Positions 21,757 through 29,869 of a stretch of DNA of 64,000 nucleotides are shown piece after piece. A program made the position numbers and the translations under genes. The notes under the pieces are model-generated. The model saw only the letters and a list, made by a program, of their open reading frames with translations, searched no databases and had not been told where the DNA came from. The stretch comes from Microbacterium suaedae (GTDB lineage: Bacteria > Actinomycetota > Actinomycetes > Actinomycetales > Microbacteriaceae): assembly GCF_003254645.1 (NCBI RefSeq), contig NZ_PNFD01000005.1:1-64000 (forward strand), written 5' to 3'. Position 1 is the stretch's first letter; each line of letters begins with the position of its first letter.

Positions 21757-21827
21757 CGCGAGCGAGCATCCTTCTCGTCACAGAGCATCGGACCGATGCT
21801 CCGTCGCGGGAAGGGTGCTCGCTCGCG
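21757..21827. repeat. 71-bp composite palindrome, copy 2 (right of the xylanase gene)
   Basis: Outer 18-bp stem 21757-21774 with 21810-21827 (one G-T pair) and inner stem GAGCATCGG/CCGATGCTC (21783-21791 with 21793-21801). It is 10 bp past the xylanase stop and 24 bp before the end of the convergent sseB-like gene, so it also serves as a two-way terminator. Same orientation and layout as copy 1. Confidence 0.9.
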
Positions 21828-21851
21828 GATCGGCGCCAGGGTCGGGGCGCG

Positions 21852-22682
21852 TCAGTCGGCGCTCGCCTCGAGCGCGACAGTCATCGAGTCGACGAGCACG
21901 GCGATGCGGTCGTCGGCCGACCACCGGCGTGCGAGCCGCTGCAGCACGGTGTCGAGCTCCGCGCGATCCAGGCCCTGCATGAGCGTCAGCGTCACGACGA
22001 CCTCGGGCCCCCGAAGGCGCGCCTCGGGATCGCCGTCCGAGATCTGCAGATCATGCACGGCGAGTTCGGAGCCGATCGACGCGGCGAACGCCTGCGCCAC
22101 CTCAGGGTTGCGCACGGCCGGGGTCCAGGGCTGCGATTGAGCGATCGCCCAGATGGCCGGTCGACGCACCACGAACTCCGTGTGGCTCGTCGGGTCGACG
22201 ACGACGAGATCCGTGTCCTCGCCCGCCGCCGCCAGCGCGGCCCGCGTGCTCGCGACGGGAATCGGCCGCGCATCGGCATTCCACGCGCGCATCGTGTCAA
22301 CGCACGTGAACACCGGCAGGACGGTTCGCCCGTCCGGCGCCTTCACCGTAACGATCGACAGTTCCTGCGTCTTGTCGACGGCGAGCCCCGTCGGACCGAC
22401 ACCCTCGTCGCCCTTCTCGGCGACGAGGGGCACGAGCAGTCTGGCCTGCCGCAGCGCGTCGACGACGCCCTCGACGGATCCCTCCCCCGCGCGAAAGCGC
22501 GTCAACTCGTCCCAGAGGCGGGGATCCGCGGATCCGTCATCGCCGGCCGCGGGATTCTCCTGGAAGGTGCGCCCCTGCCACGGCTGACCCGCCGAGTCGC
22601 CGAGGTTCCCCGCGAGATGCGCGAGGTGGTCCGGGAGAGCGGAGTCCGCTCCCCCGCCATCCGCGTCAGACGGCCGCGACAT
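21852..22682 (-). CDS. SseB-family protein
   Basis: 276-residue soluble protein. The SseB N-terminal fold is recognisable in the middle part ([10 protein letters not shown], followed by [14 protein letters not shown], then [24 protein letters not shown]), but the family has no settled function in actinobacteria. The N-terminal 60 residues are Gly/Asp-rich. The start overlaps the 3' end of priA by 17 bp, so it is transcribed after the histidine gene, an arrangement often seen next to priA. Confidence 0.85.
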   Translation of the reverse strand: MSRPSDADGGGADSALPDHLAHLAGNLGDSAGQPWQGRTFQENPAAGDDGSADPRLWDELTRFRAGEGSVEGVVDALRQARLLVPLVAEKGDEGVGPTGLAVDKTQELSIVTVKAPDGRTVLPVFTCVDTMRAWNADARPIPVASTRAALAAAGEDTDLVVVDPTSHTEFVVRRPAIWAIAQSQPWTPAVRNPEVAQAFAASIGSELAVHDLQISDGDPEARLRGPEVVVTLTLMQGLDRAELDTVLQRLARRWSADDRIAVLVDSMTVALEASAD

Positions 22683-23412
22683 CCAGTGCCTCGGCGAGCG
22701 TGAACGCCCCCGAGTACAGGGCCTTGCCCACGATGGCGCCCTCGATGCCGTCGGGAACGAGATCCCTCAGCGCGGCGATGTCGTCGAGATTCGAGATCCC
22801 GCCCGACGCCACGATCGGCTTGTCCGTGTGCTGGGTCATCTGGCGCAGAAGGTCGATGTTCGGCCCCTTGAGCGTGCCGTCCTTCGTCACATCCGTGACG
22901 ACGTAGCGGGCGCAGTTCGCGCGCTCGAGACGGTCGAGGACCTCCCAGAGGTCGCCGCCCTCCTTCGTCCACCCGCGGGCTGCGAGCGTCGTGCCGCGCA
23001 CGTCGAGCCCGACGGCGATCGCCTCGCCATATCGCGCGATGACCGCCTCGGTCCAGTCGGGGTTCTCGAGGGCCGCCGTGCCGAGATTCACCCGCTCGGC
23101 GCCCGATGCGAGGGCGGCCTCAAGCGAGGCATCGTCACGGATGCCGCCCGAGATCTCGACGTTCACGCCCTTCATGTGCTTGATGACCTTGCGCAGGATC
23201 GGCGTATTGCTGCCGCGCCCGAAGGCGGCATCGAGGTCGACCAGGTGCAGCCATTCGGCCCCCTGGTCGCGCCACTGCTCAGCCGCCTCGAAGGGATCGC
23301 CGTAGTTCGTCTCGGATCCGGCCTCGCCCTGGGTCAGTCGCACGGCCTTGCCGCCAGCGACGTCCACGGCGGGAAGAAGGATCAGTCCTGGTGTGGACGC
23401 GAAATCGTTCAT
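22666..23412 (-). CDS. priA: bifunctional phosphoribosyl isomerase A (HisA/TrpF)
   Basis: A (beta/alpha)8 isomerase of 248 residues that in actinobacteria serves both histidine (ProFAR isomerisation) and tryptophan (PRA isomerisation) synthesis. The catalytic aspartates are in [10 protein letters not shown] (N-terminus) and in VTDVTKDGT (centre); phosphate loops ISGGI and ASGGIS are intact. I chose the ATG at 23412, the usual family start, with GAGGAG just upstream though very close. An in-frame GTG at 23451 lies 8 nt after a TAACGT box and would add 13 residues. Dual function is inferred from the taxon, as no trpF is in view. Confidence 0.92.
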   Translation of the reverse strand: MNDFASTPGLILLPAVDVAGGKAVRLTQGEAGSETNYGDPFEAAEQWRDQGAEWLHLVDLDAAFGRGSNTPILRKVIKHMKGVNVEISGGIRDDASLEAALASGAERVNLGTAALENPDWTEAVIARYGEAIAVGLDVRGTTLAARGWTKEGGDLWEVLDRLERANCARYVVTDVTKDGTLKGPNIDLLRQMTQHTDKPIVASGGISNLDDIAALRDLVPDGIEGAIVGKALYSGAFTLAEALDVAAV

Positions 23413-23426
23413 CTCTCCTCGATAGC

Positions 23427-23443
23427 CGCGGGACCCTCCCGCG
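23427..23443 (-). promoter_or_regulatory. hairpin before the priA ATG
   Basis: CGCGGGA/TCCCGCG with a 3-nt loop. It lies between the TAACGT -10 candidate (23460-23465) and the ATG at 23412, so it is in the leader or, if the GTG at 23451 is used, inside the coding sequence. Confidence 0.4.
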
Positions 23444-23516
23444 TGACGCACAAGCGTCCACGTTAGACCTCTCCGTGCGCAGGATCCAATCGGCGCGCGA
23501 AAGCGGCCCGCGCGGA

Positions 23517-24158
23517 TCAGTCGCGCAGCGTCCCGAGCCAGTTGCGCAGGAGCGCGATACCGGCCTCACCGGACTTCTCCGGGTGGAACTGCGTCGCGGA
23601 AAGAGGCCCGTTCTCGACGGCCGCAAGGAAGCGTCCCCCGTGGGTCGCCCACGTGACGGCGGGCTGCGGGAAGGGCGGAATCACTTCGAGCTCCCACGCC
23701 TGCGCGGCATACGAGTGCACAAAGTAGAACCGCTCCTCCTCGAGGCCCGCGAAGAGGCGGGATCCCTCTCCCGCCTCGACGGTGCTCCAGCCCATGTGCG
23801 GCACCACGGGCGCTTCGAGCCTGGTGACGGCGCCCGGCCACTCGCCGAGCCCTTCCGTGTCGACCCCGCGCTCGATGCCGCGCTCGAAGAGCACCTGCAT
23901 GCCGACGCAGATGCCGAGCACGGGGCGTCCGCCGGAGAGACGGCGACCGATGAGCTCGCCTCCGCGGATCGCGTTCAGCTGATCCATGACCGCGCTGAAG
24001 GCTCCGACGCCCGGAACGAGCAGTCCATCGGCGTCGGCCACCAGCCCGCGGTCACGGGTGAGGCGCACATCGGCGCCGGCCTCTTCGAGCGCCTTCACTG
24101 CTGAGTGGACGTTCCCCGAGCCGTAGTCGAGGACGGCGACGACCGGGGCACCGGCCAT
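23517..24158 (-). CDS. hisH: imidazole glycerol phosphate synthase, glutaminase subunit
   Basis: 213-residue class I glutamine amidotransferase that feeds ammonia to HisF. The nucleophilic cysteine is in [11 protein letters not shown], and the His-Glu pair is in FHPEKSG near the C-terminus. The ATG overlaps the hisB stop (TGATG). hisF itself is not in the window. Confidence 0.96.
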   Translation of the reverse strand: MAGAPVVAVLDYGSGNVHSAVKALEEAGADVRLTRDRGLVADADGLLVPGVGAFSAVMDQLNAIRGGELIGRRLSGGRPVLGICVGMQVLFERGIERGVDTEGLGEWPGAVTRLEAPVVPHMGWSTVEAGEGSRLFAGLEEERFYFVHSYAAQAWELEVIPPFPQPAVTWATHGGRFLAAVENGPLSATQFHPEKSGEAGIALLRNWLGTLRD

Positions 24159-24763
24159 CAGAGCGCGCCCTTGGTGGACGGAACCCCCTGGACGAGGGGA
24201 TCGAGCGCCTTCGCCTGACGGAAGGCGCGCGCGAGCGCCTTGTACTCGGCCTCGGCGATGTGGTGCGGATCGCGGCCGCCGAGCACTCGGACGTGAACCG
24301 TGAGGCCGGCGTGGAACGCGAGGGCCTCGAGCGTGTGCCGCACCATCGATCCCGTGAAGTGTCCGCCGATGAGGTGCATCTCGAAGCCGGCCGGTTCTCC
24401 GGTGTGCACGAGGAAGGGGCGGCCGGAGATGTCGACAACAGCCTGTGCGAGCGCCTCATCGAGCGGCACGAGGGCATCTCCGTAGCGTGAGATGCCCACC
24501 TTGTCGCCGAGCGCCTCGCGGATCGCGTCGCCGAGCACGATCGCCGTGTCCTCGACAGTGTGGTGCACATCGATGTGAGTGTCGCCCGTGGCCTTCACGC
24601 GCAGATCGGTCAGCGAGTGCTTTGCGAACGCCGTCAGCATGTGGTCGAAGAACGGCACCGAGGTGTCGATGCTGCTCTGGCCGGTTCCGTCGAGGTCGAG
24701 CTCGAGTTCGATCGAGGACTCACTCGTGGTGCGCGTGCGACGCGCGGTGCGGGCGTTCGTCAT
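24158..24763 (-). CDS. hisB: imidazoleglycerol-phosphate dehydratase
   Basis: 201-residue Mn-dependent dehydratase. Both metal-binding repeats are present: [10 protein letters not shown] (about 71-80) and [12 protein letters not shown] (about 172-183). A -10 box TAGGAT ends 6 nt before the ATG, so hisB-hisH can be transcribed leaderless, independent of hisC. It is the monofunctional type, without a phosphatase domain. Confidence 0.97.
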   Translation of the reverse strand: MTNARTARRTRTTSESSIELELDLDGTGQSSIDTSVPFFDHMLTAFAKHSLTDLRVKATGDTHIDVHHTVEDTAIVLGDAIREALGDKVGISRYGDALVPLDEALAQAVVDISGRPFLVHTGEPAGFEMHLIGGHFTGSMVRHTLEALAFHAGLTVHVRVLGGRDPHHIAEAEYKALARAFRQAKALDPLVQGVPSTKGAL

Positions 24764-24769
24764 GCCTCG

Positions 24770-24775
24770 ATCCTA
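24770..24775 (-). promoter_or_regulatory. -10 box of hisB (leaderless)
   Basis: TAGGAT on the minus strand, 6 nt before the hisB ATG. Confidence 0.5.
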
Positions 24776-24789
24776 TTCGTCTGCAGACC

Positions 24790-25872
24790 TCACGCGTCGC
24801 GGATGCTCGCGAGAGCGTCGAGGAAGGTTGTCGTCTCGTCGGCGGTGCCGGCCGAGACGCGCAGGTGTCCCGGAATGCCGATCTCGCGCACGAGAACGCC
24901 GCGGTCGTAAAGCCGGCGCCACGTCTCGTGTGGGTCGTCGACGCCACCGAACAGCACGAAGTTGCTCCACGACGGGTAGGGGTCGTATCCGAGCGCCTCG
25001 AGTGTCGCGGAGATGCGATCACGCTGGACGATGATGTCGTCGACCGTGCGGAGCATCTCGTCGCTGTGGCGCAGCGCCGCCGTCGCGGCCGCCTGCGTGA
25101 CGGCGCTGAGGTGGTAGGGCAGCCGCACGAGCCGTAAAGCGTCGATGACTGCCGGGTCGGCGGCGAGATACCCGACGCGCGCACCCGCGAACGCGAACGC
25201 CTTGCTCATGGTGCGTGAGACCACGAGACGCTCGCGCCCGGGCAGGAGCGCCAGGGCCGACGTGGCGTCGTCGGGGGCGAACTCGAAATAGGCCTCGTCG
25301 ACGATGACGATGCCCCGGCTCGCCTCATAGACGCTCTCGATGACATCGATCGACAGGGGTGTGCCCGTGGGGTTGTTCGGCGCGCACAGGAAAACCACGT
25401 CAGGATCGGCATCCCGCACCTGCCGCGCCGCGTCGTCGGCCGTAACCTCGAAGCGTGGCCCGCGCGTGCCGGCGATCCATTCGGAGCCGACGCCTCGCAC
25501 GAGAAGTGAATACATCGAGTAGGTCGGAGCGAAGCCGAACGCAGTACGCCCGGGGCCTGCAAAGGCCTGCAGGAGGTGCTGCAACACCTCGTTCGACCCG
25601 TTCGCGGCCCACACCTGCTCGGGCTCGATGCCGTGGCCGAGGTACGACGCGAAGGCCTCGCGCAGCTCAGTGAACTCGCGGTCCGGGTAACGGTTGAGCC
25701 CCGCGACGGCCTTCGCGACCGACTCCGCGATGTCATCGGCGACGTCGGGCGGGATCGGATGCGTGTTCTCGTTGACGTTGAGGGCGATGGGCAGGGGTGC
25801 TTGGGGCGCCCCGTAGGGCTTCTGCCCGCGCAGATCGTCGCGGAGGGGAAGGTCGTCGAGTGTCACCGTCAC
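24790..25872 (-). CDS. hisC: histidinol-phosphate aminotransferase
   Basis: 360-residue fold-type I PLP aminotransferase. The PLP lysine is in the motif SRTMSKAFAFAGARVGYL; the cofactor-binding NPTGTP and DEAYFEF motifs precede it. The GTG start at 25872 lies 7 nt after a TAGCAT box, so the mRNA is probably leaderless. hisD, usually first in this cluster, is absent. Confidence 0.95.
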   Translation of the reverse strand: MTVTLDDLPLRDDLRGQKPYGAPQAPLPIALNVNENTHPIPPDVADDIAESVAKAVAGLNRYPDREFTELREAFASYLGHGIEPEQVWAANGSNEVLQHLLQAFAGPGRTAFGFAPTYSMYSLLVRGVGSEWIAGTRGPRFEVTADDAARQVRDADPDVVFLCAPNNPTGTPLSIDVIESVYEASRGIVIVDEAYFEFAPDDATSALALLPGRERLVVSRTMSKAFAFAGARVGYLAADPAVIDALRLVRLPYHLSAVTQAAATAALRHSDEMLRTVDDIIVQRDRISATLEALGYDPYPSWSNFVLFGGVDDPHETWRRLYDRGVLVREIGIPGHLRVSAGTADETTTFLDALASIRDA

Positions 25873-25879
25873 GAAGTCA

Positions 25880-25885
25880 ATGCTA
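25880..25885 (-). promoter_or_regulatory. -10 box of hisC (leaderless)
   Basis: TAGCAT on the minus strand, 7 nt before the GTG start. Confidence 0.5.
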
Positions 25886-25900
25886 CGACCGACGCCCTCA

Positions 25901-26272
25901 TCAGCGCGCGTTCGAGTACTCGGCCGGCAGCGAGATCGACTGCCCTGCCGCCACGAGCGATCCCTGCAGCTGGTTCAGCGAGACGATCGCGGCGACGACG
26001 TCACGCGGATCTTCCTGTGGCGCAACGCGCTGCGCGATCGACCAGAGCGAGTCGCCGGGCATCACGGTGACGGTGGCGAACGTGCCGGCGGGCGCGCCCT
26101 CCTCGTTGGAGCCAAGCGCCGCGCCGCCCCCCAGGATCGCGACGCCGAGCGCCGCAACGACGGGGACAGCCGCGAAAGAGGCGAGAACGCGACGACCGCG
26201 GCGCGTGATGCGCAGTCTCGTGCGCTTGGTCGTGATGTGCGAGGCGGGGGCCGCAAGGGTGACCGTGCTCAT
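25901..26272 (-). CDS. LysM-domain membrane protein, probable SOS cell-division inhibitor (YneA/ChiZ-like)
   Basis: 123 residues: a short basic N-terminus, one membrane segment (about 30-50) and a C-terminal LysM domain (about 67-118, VMPGDSLWSIAQRV...) that would bind peptidoglycan outside. A LysM gene divergent from lexA is the arrangement of yneA in Bacillus and of chiZ (Rv2719c) in Mycobacterium, both SOS-induced proteins that delay division. A LexA-box-like site overlaps its candidate -10. An AGAAGG SD site lies 7 nt before the ATG. The function is inferred from position and architecture. Confidence 0.82.
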   Translation of the reverse strand: MSTVTLAAPASHITTKRTRLRITRRGRRVLASFAAVPVVAALGVAILGGGAALGSNEEGAPAGTFATVTVMPGDSLWSIAQRVAPQEDPRDVVAAIVSLNQLQGSLVAAGQSISLPAEYSNAR

Positions 26273-26300
26273 CTGAAGACCTTCTCTCGTATCGATGTAC

Positions 26301-26324
26301 CGAACTTATCTTCGAATATTCGAA
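26301..26324. promoter_or_regulatory. LexA operator in the divergent LysM gene / lexA region
   Basis: CGAACTTATCTTCG (26301-26314) matches the Gram-positive SOS box CGAACnnnnGTTCG at nine of ten fixed positions. It overlaps TAAGTT (26303-26308), the candidate -10 of the LysM gene, and runs into a perfect 14-bp palindrome TTCGAATATTCGAA (26311-26324). On the other side, TAGCGT (26409-26414) is the likely -10 of lexA. Confidence 0.7.
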
Positions 26325-26471
26325 CGCGTCAACCCCTTCTTCGAAGTTCTTCGGGGAATCGCACACGACACACTCGAACAAAGATCCCGAAGATCACCCC
26401 GAATCCGGTAGCGTTCCTCGTGACGCAGACCACCCCACCAGCGACCACTGACATTCGAAGAGGAGCCGCGG

Positions 26472-27155
26472 ATGAGCGCCGACGACAAGCCGCAGGACCG
26501 CCCCCGGGGCCGCCGCCGCAAGAACCTCAGCGAGAAGCAGCTCGCGATCCTCGAGGTGATTCAGCGCTCGATCCACATGAACGGGTACCCGCCGAGCATG
26601 CGCGAGATCGGCGACGCCGTCGGCCTCAAGTCGCTCTCGAGCGTGACTCACCAGCTCGGCCAGCTCGAGCTGAGCGGCTACCTGCGTCGCGACCCGGGAA
26701 AGACGCGCGCGATGGAGGTGCTCGTCGACCTGCCCGGCACGTCGACCGAGAGCCCGGCTGACACGGCGCCCGCCGTCGGCGATGCCGCGATGGTGCCGCT
26801 CGTCGGCCGGATCGCCGCGGGCACGCCCATCACCGCCGAGCAGCAGGTTGAGGAAGTCTTCCCGCTCCCCCGTCAGCTCGTTGGCGGCGGCGAGCTGTTC
26901 ATGCTGAAGGTGTCGGGCGATTCGATGATCGACGCCGCGATCTGCGACGGCGACTGGGTCGTCGTCCGCGCGCAGAGCGACGCCGAGAACGGCGAGATCG
27001 TCGCCGCGATGCTCGACGGCGAGGCGACCGTGAAGACATTCCGCCGACGCGACGGACACGTCTGGCTGCTGCCGCGCAACTCGGCATTCGAGCCGATCCT
27101 CGGTGACGAGGCGGTCGTCCTCGGCCGGATCGTCGCGGTCATGCGCGCGGTCTGA
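26472..27155 (+). CDS. lexA: LexA, SOS-response repressor
   Basis: 227-residue repressor with protease activity. An N-terminal winged helix (about 20-85, RQLAILEVI then the recognition helix [12 protein letters not shown]) is followed by the S24 peptidase domain. The self-cleavage bond is Ala116-Gly117 in GRIAAG, the catalytic serine is Ser151 in SGDSM and the lysine is Lys188. The ATG has a GAGGAG SD site. It is probably autoregulated through the operator in the shared upstream region. Confidence 0.97.
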   Translation: MSADDKPQDRPRGRRRKNLSEKQLAILEVIQRSIHMNGYPPSMREIGDAVGLKSLSSVTHQLGQLELSGYLRRDPGKTRAMEVLVDLPGTSTESPADTAPAVGDAAMVPLVGRIAAGTPITAEQQVEEVFPLPRQLVGGGELFMLKVSGDSMIDAAICDGDWVVVRAQSDAENGEIVAAMLDGEATVKTFRRRDGHVWLLPRNSAFEPILGDEAVVLGRIVAVMRAV

Positions 27156-27171
27156 TCGACCGCAGCGAAGG

Positions 27172-27206
27172 AGGGGCGGGAACCGTACGCGACTCCCGCC
27201 CCTTTC
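27172..27206 (+). terminator. terminator after lexA
   Basis: Perfect 10-bp stem AGGGGCGGGA/TCCCGCCCCT (27172-27181 with 27194-27203) followed by a short T-run. Confidence 0.8.
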
Positions 27207-27290
27207 GCACGCCGCGGCACCGATGCAGATCCGGCTCGGCCGAATCGCCGCGTCGCATTCGCTCAGGTGCCGACAGGCGTTCGCGTGCCA

Positions 27291-27296
27291 TAGCGT
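27291..27296 (+). promoter_or_regulatory. -10 box of the S9 peptidase gene (leaderless)
   Basis: TAGCGT ends 7 nt before the ATG. The GGGAGG between them ends one base before the ATG, too close to be a normal SD site. The same arrangement occurs at thyA. Confidence 0.5.
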
Positions 27297-27303
27297 GGGA
27301 GGC

Positions 27304-29289
27304 ATGCCCCAGCCTCAGCAGCTCGCCTACGGGACCTGGCCGTCGCCGATCCGCCCCGAGGACATGCCCACCGGATCACTGCGGCTCGGTCGCTCGCGCT
27401 ATGTCGGCGACGAGGTGTGGTGGGCCGAGTCGGTCCCCGCGGAGAAGGGCCGAACCGCCATCCTGCGTTCGGGGAGCACGGGACCCGTTCTCCCGGCGCC
27501 GTGGAGCGCCCGCTCCCGCGTGCACGAGTACGGAGGGGGCGCGTGGACACCCGTGGGCGGCGAGCGCTTCGCGTTCGTACACCAGGCCGATCAGCGCGTG
27601 TACCTCGCCGCGCCGGGCACCCCGCCCACCCCGCTGACTCCCGATGACGCGCGCCTCGCACACGGCGATCTCGTGTGGGCAGAGGACGCGCTGTGGGCCG
27701 TGCGCGAGACCCACGAGCAGCCCCGGCGGACCCCGCGGCGGGAGATCGTGCGGATCCGTCTCGACGGATCCGGCGCGGCGGATCCGGATGCGACGACGGT
27801 CGTCGTCGGCAGCAGCGATTTCGTCGCCTTCCCCGCGCCGCGAGCCGGCCGCATTGCTTGGATCGCGTGGGACCACCCCGATATGCCGTGGGACGCCGCG
27901 GAGCTGCGCGTCGGAACGCTGGGCGAGGACGGGGCTGTGACGAGCTGGGTACGCGTCGCGGGAGGGCGCGAGGCGGCGGGCGGCGAGAACGTCGCCGCGC
28001 TGCAGCCCGAGTGGACGGGCGACGACGAGCTGCTGTTCACGCAGGATCCGCCCACGGCCGCGAGCCGGACAGACGGCACGCGCGGTGCGCGCTGGAACCT
28101 CTACGTCATCCGTTTCGACGACGGCCTCGCCTGCGCTTCACCCTCACCCGTCTACGTCGCCGCCGGCGACACCGGTGGCCCGCTGTGGAGCCTTGGTTCC
28201 CGCTGGTATGCGCCCCTCGAAGACGGAAACGTCGTTGCGGTCGTGACCGACGGCCGCTCGCGGCTGATGCTCGTCGATCCCGTCTCGGGCAGCGTGACCG
28301 AGCTCGAGACGCCACTGACGGGCGATGTGCAGGTGCAGGACGTCCGCGGGCGACGGGTTCTGCTCACGGGCGCGGGGGCGACCGTGCCCGGCGGACTGTG
28401 GGAGCTCGACGTGTCGGCAAGGTCGCTCACACCCCTGCGGGGTGGCGAGGTGGATCCCGTCCTCGCCGAGCGGCAGGCGGCCTCCCCCATGACCTTCCCC
28501 GGCCCGCTCGGCCCCGTCCACGCGTTCTACTACGCACCGTCCCACCCCGACTTCACGGGCCCCGAAGGCGAGCTGCCGCCCGTCGTCGTGCTCGTCCACG
28601 GCGGCCCGACGGGACACGTGACCGGCGACCTGTCCCAGAACGCGGCGTTCTTCACGAGCCGCGGCATCGGCGTGCTCGACGTCAACTACGGCGGCTCGTC
28701 AGGCTACGGACGCGCCTACCGCGAGCGACTCGCAGGCGGATGGGGCATCGCGGATGTGCAGGACGTCGCCGCGGCCGCGCGCGGCCTCGTCGACGCCGGC
28801 CTCGCAGACCCCGCGCGCCTCGCGATCAAGGGCGGATCCGCGGGCGGCTGGACCGTGCTGTGCGCCCTCGCCGACACCGACGTATTCTCGGCCGGCGTCA
28901 GCCGATACGGCGTCGCAGATCTGCGCATGCTGCTGGCCGAGACCCACGACTTCGAGGCACGCTACCTCGACGGACTCGTCGGGCCGCTGCCCGAGACCGA
29001 GGCCGACTACATCGAGCGCTCGCCGCTCTCGCGCCCCGAGAGCCTCACGACCCCCCTGCTCATCCTGCAGGGCACCGAAGATCCGGTCGTGCCGCCTTCC
29101 CAGTCCGAAGCGCTACGCGACGCCCTCGCTGCCAACAGCGTTCCGCACGCCTATCTGCTGTTCGAGGGCGAGGGACACGGATTCCGGCAGGCCGAGACGA
29201 TCGTGCGCTGCTTCGCGAGCGAGCTCGCCTTCCTCGGGCAGGTGCTCGGCTTCGATCCGCCGGGTGTGGCCCCGCTCCCCCTCGACTGA
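27304..29289 (+). CDS. S9-family prolyl oligopeptidase / dipeptidyl-aminopeptidase-like protein
   Basis: 661 residues. The N-terminal two thirds look like a beta-propeller, and the C-terminal third is an alpha/beta hydrolase: oxyanion region VHGGPTGHV, nucleophile Ser in GGSAGGWT, Asp in QGTEDPVVP and His in GEGHGF. There is no signal peptide, so it acts in the cytoplasm on peptides. The ATG at 27304 is chosen from the -10 box 7 nt upstream and the start of similarity; an upstream extension is out of character. The next gene starts one base after its stop, so the two are in one operon. Confidence 0.92.
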   Translation: MPQPQQLAYGTWPSPIRPEDMPTGSLRLGRSRYVGDEVWWAESVPAEKGRTAILRSGSTGPVLPAPWSARSRVHEYGGGAWTPVGGERFAFVHQADQRVYLAAPGTPPTPLTPDDARLAHGDLVWAEDALWAVRETHEQPRRTPRREIVRIRLDGSGAADPDATTVVVGSSDFVAFPAPRAGRIAWIAWDHPDMPWDAAELRVGTLGEDGAVTSWVRVAGGREAAGGENVAALQPEWTGDDELLFTQDPPTAASRTDGTRGARWNLYVIRFDDGLACASPSPVYVAAGDTGGPLWSLGSRWYAPLEDGNVVAVVTDGRSRLMLVDPVSGSVTELETPLTGDVQVQDVRGRRVLLTGAGATVPGGLWELDVSARSLTPLRGGEVDPVLAERQAASPMTFPGPLGPVHAFYYAPSHPDFTGPEGELPPVVVLVHGGPTGHVTGDLSQNAAFFTSRGIGVLDVNYGGSSGYGRAYRERLAGGWGIADVQDVAAAARGLVDAGLADPARLAIKGGSAGGWTVLCALADTDVFSAGVSRYGVADLRMLLAETHDFEARYLDGLVGPLPETEADYIERSPLSRPESLTTPLLILQGTEDPVVPPSQSEALRDALAANSVPHAYLLFEGEGHGFRQAETIVRCFASELAFLGQVLGFDPPGVAPLPLD

Positions 29290-29290
29290 C

Positions 29291-29869
29291 GTGGGCGCGT
29301 CCGAGTGGATCGGCCCCGTCCTCGTCGCCTGGTCCGAGCGGTCGGGCCGCGGCGCCCGCTCTGAGACCGGGCGCCGACTTCTGGCCGAGTTGATCGGCGA
29401 GATCGCGCCCGGCTCGGATCCGACCGTCGTCCGCGCGTGCCCCCGGTGCGGCGGGACCGATCACGGCCCGCCGCGCGCAGACGGCGCGCCCGTCGTGCTG
29501 AGCCTCAGCTACGCGGCCGACGTCGTCGTCGCGGCCGCCGCGCCGTCCGGCAGCGTCGCGGCGCTCGGTGTCGACGCGGAGCCCGAGCGTCCGGGCCCGC
29601 TCGCCGATCTCGCTCCCCTGTTTGCGCCCGCGGATCCGCCGGACGTTCGCACGTGGACCATGATCGAGGCGGTCGTCAAGGCCGACGGGCGTGGCCTCCG
29701 CATCCCGCCGGGAGACGTGCGGTTCCGTGCGCCGCGCACGACGACTCGCCTCGAGGGCGCCGACATTGCGACGCTGCCGGCCACATGCGGCACTTTCGAG
29801 GTCGCGCCAGCGCCGGCGCCGCCCGGCATCGCCGCCAGCGTGGCTATTCGCCGAGCGCGACCTCGGTGA
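29291..29869 (+). CDS. 4'-phosphopantetheinyl transferase superfamily protein
   Basis: 192 residues from a GTG one base after the S9 peptidase stop. The family's two metal/CoA motifs are visible: LGVDAEP (about 95-101) and WTMIEAVVKADGRGL (about 124-138, the W-x-x-K/E-A-x-x-K-A pattern). It would move the phosphopantetheine arm of CoA to a serine of a carrier protein. The only carrier protein in the window is in the synthetase gene just beyond the convergent M1 peptidase gene, making this its likely activator. The first 60 residues are Cys- and Pro-containing (CPRCGG) and a little unusual. Its end overlaps the M1 gene by 26 bp. Confidence 0.85.
   Translation: MGASEWIGPVLVAWSERSGRGARSETGRRLLAELIGEIAPGSDPTVVRACPRCGGTDHGPPRADGAPVVLSLSYAADVVVAAAAPSGSVAALGVDAEPERPGPLADLAPLFAPADPPDVRTWTMIEAVVKADGRGLRIPPGDVRFRAPRTTTRLEGADIATLPATCGTFEVAPAPAPPGIAASVAIRRARPR

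Noticed and set aside
26375..26391. Second LexA box near the lexA -35 (CGAACAAAGATCCCG)
   Set aside because: Only the left half fits the consensus; the right half does not.
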